From positions 372,001 through 436,000 of the forward strand of contig NZ_CP134500.1 of assembly GCF_031760065.1 (NCBI RefSeq): DNA of 64,000 nucleotides, read 5' to 3'. The stretch comes from Streptomyces durocortorensis (lineage in GTDB: Bacteria; Actinomycetota; Actinomycetes; Streptomycetales; Streptomycetaceae). How positions within the stretch are numbered: position 1 is the first letter of the stretch; the number at the start of each line of letters is the position of its first letter. A program made the translations under genes and the position numbers. The notes below the pieces were generated by a model, which worked only from the letters and a program-made list of their open reading frames with translations, did no database searches and was not told where the DNA came from. Below, piece by piece: positions 63,848 to 64,000 of this stretch.

Positions 63848-64000
63848 GTGATCAGCGAGCCAAGCAGGCACTGCACGGTGGAGCTCCAGGCCCTGCCGTC
63901 GCGGATCGGTCAGGTCCGCAGAATCATCTCGGCGCAGCTGCGCTACTGGCATCTCGATCCTCTGATCGACCAGGCAGCCCTGGGCGTCACCGAGCTTCTC
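63848..64000 (+). CDS. RsbW-like ATP-binding protein, N-terminal fragment (cut by window edge)
   Basis: The first 51 codons are present. The opening LQALPSRIGQVRRIISAQLR followed by LDPLIDQAALGVTELL is the helix leading into the GHKL N box of Streptomyces anti-sigma-type ATPases (VTELLTN expected next). The start is GTG at 63848 with GGGGAG 8 nt upstream. The remainder lies outside the window, so ATP-site integrity cannot be checked. Confidence 0.8.
   Translation, partial: MISEPSRHCTVELQALPSRIGQVRRIISAQLRYWHLDPLIDQAALGVTELL

Noticed and set aside
63427..63876. 149-codon minus-strand ORF near the right end
   Set aside because: Antisense to the 63276-63593 gene and the intergenic palindrome, with shadow-like composition.

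Overview
The window is high-G+C actinobacterial DNA, almost certainly a Streptomyces chromosome. The evidence is strong third-position G/C bias, frequent GTG and TTG starts, a flaviolin-type rppA/P450 pair, an hsp18-rheA heat-shock pair, a DUF5753 regulator beside an RsbW-like ATPase, a streptophobe-type membrane protein and a DUF6643-type protein. I see no rRNA, tRNA, insertion sequence, prophage or CRISPR array. About 60 genes are supported; the first and last are cut by the window edges.

Layout: 1-5.5 kb holds an MFS exporter fragment with an ArsR-type regulator, a PadR regulator divergent from a SnoaL-like protein across a 36-bp dyad, a signal-less siderophore-binding-type protein, a secreted metalloprotease, a YihY membrane protein and a cupin. 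At 5.7-9.4 kb are a secreted subtilisin and the P450-rppA pair. At 9.8-13.4 kb an EF-hand protein precedes a translationally coupled trio (isopropylmalate-dehydrogenase-like, isochorismatase-like and a TIGR00027-type methyltransferase) that looks like a small uncharacterised pathway. At 13.7-18.1 kb are an FHA-FHA-ABC transporter, a protein with eight 11-residue repeats carrying a TRVV-type motif, and a Ser/Thr kinase. The three look like a phosphothreonine signalling unit.

From 18-35 kb the content is membrane and signalling proteins, RNase H, an ABC exporter, a carbonic anhydrase/SulP pair, two DUF2267 genes downstream of hsp18, rheA with two operator copies, an S-adenosyl methyltransferase and a 5'-nucleotidase.

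The most unusual locus is 35.3-41.9 kb on the minus strand, a probable RiPP (lanthipeptide-like) operon. A 55-residue precursor with a Ser/Thr/Cys-rich tail is followed by a 12-bp-stem hairpin. After it come a stand-alone LanM-type dehydratase domain fused to a DUF6624-like tail, two JmjC/cupin-type proteins (one lacking the HxD iron motif) and a separate LanC cyclase. The biosynthetic genes overlap by 4, 4 and 29 nt. A promoter with an embedded 14-bp palindrome precedes the precursor. No transporter, protease or dedicated regulator is adjacent.

From 42-64 kb the genes are mostly housekeeping or conserved: ceramidase, Nudix, Lnt, a MurI-like racemase, an HpnB-like glycosyltransferase, TerD, MOSC, a beta-helix/AAA fusion, a membrane lipase-like protein, a DeoR regulator, SRPBCC proteins, an SDR-DUF2867 protein and a Cds1-like PLP enzyme. 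Several genes here and elsewhere have a TANNNT box 6-7 nt before the start codon and no Shine-Dalgarno sequence, which suggests leaderless mRNAs. All assignments come from reading motifs; no database search was possible.
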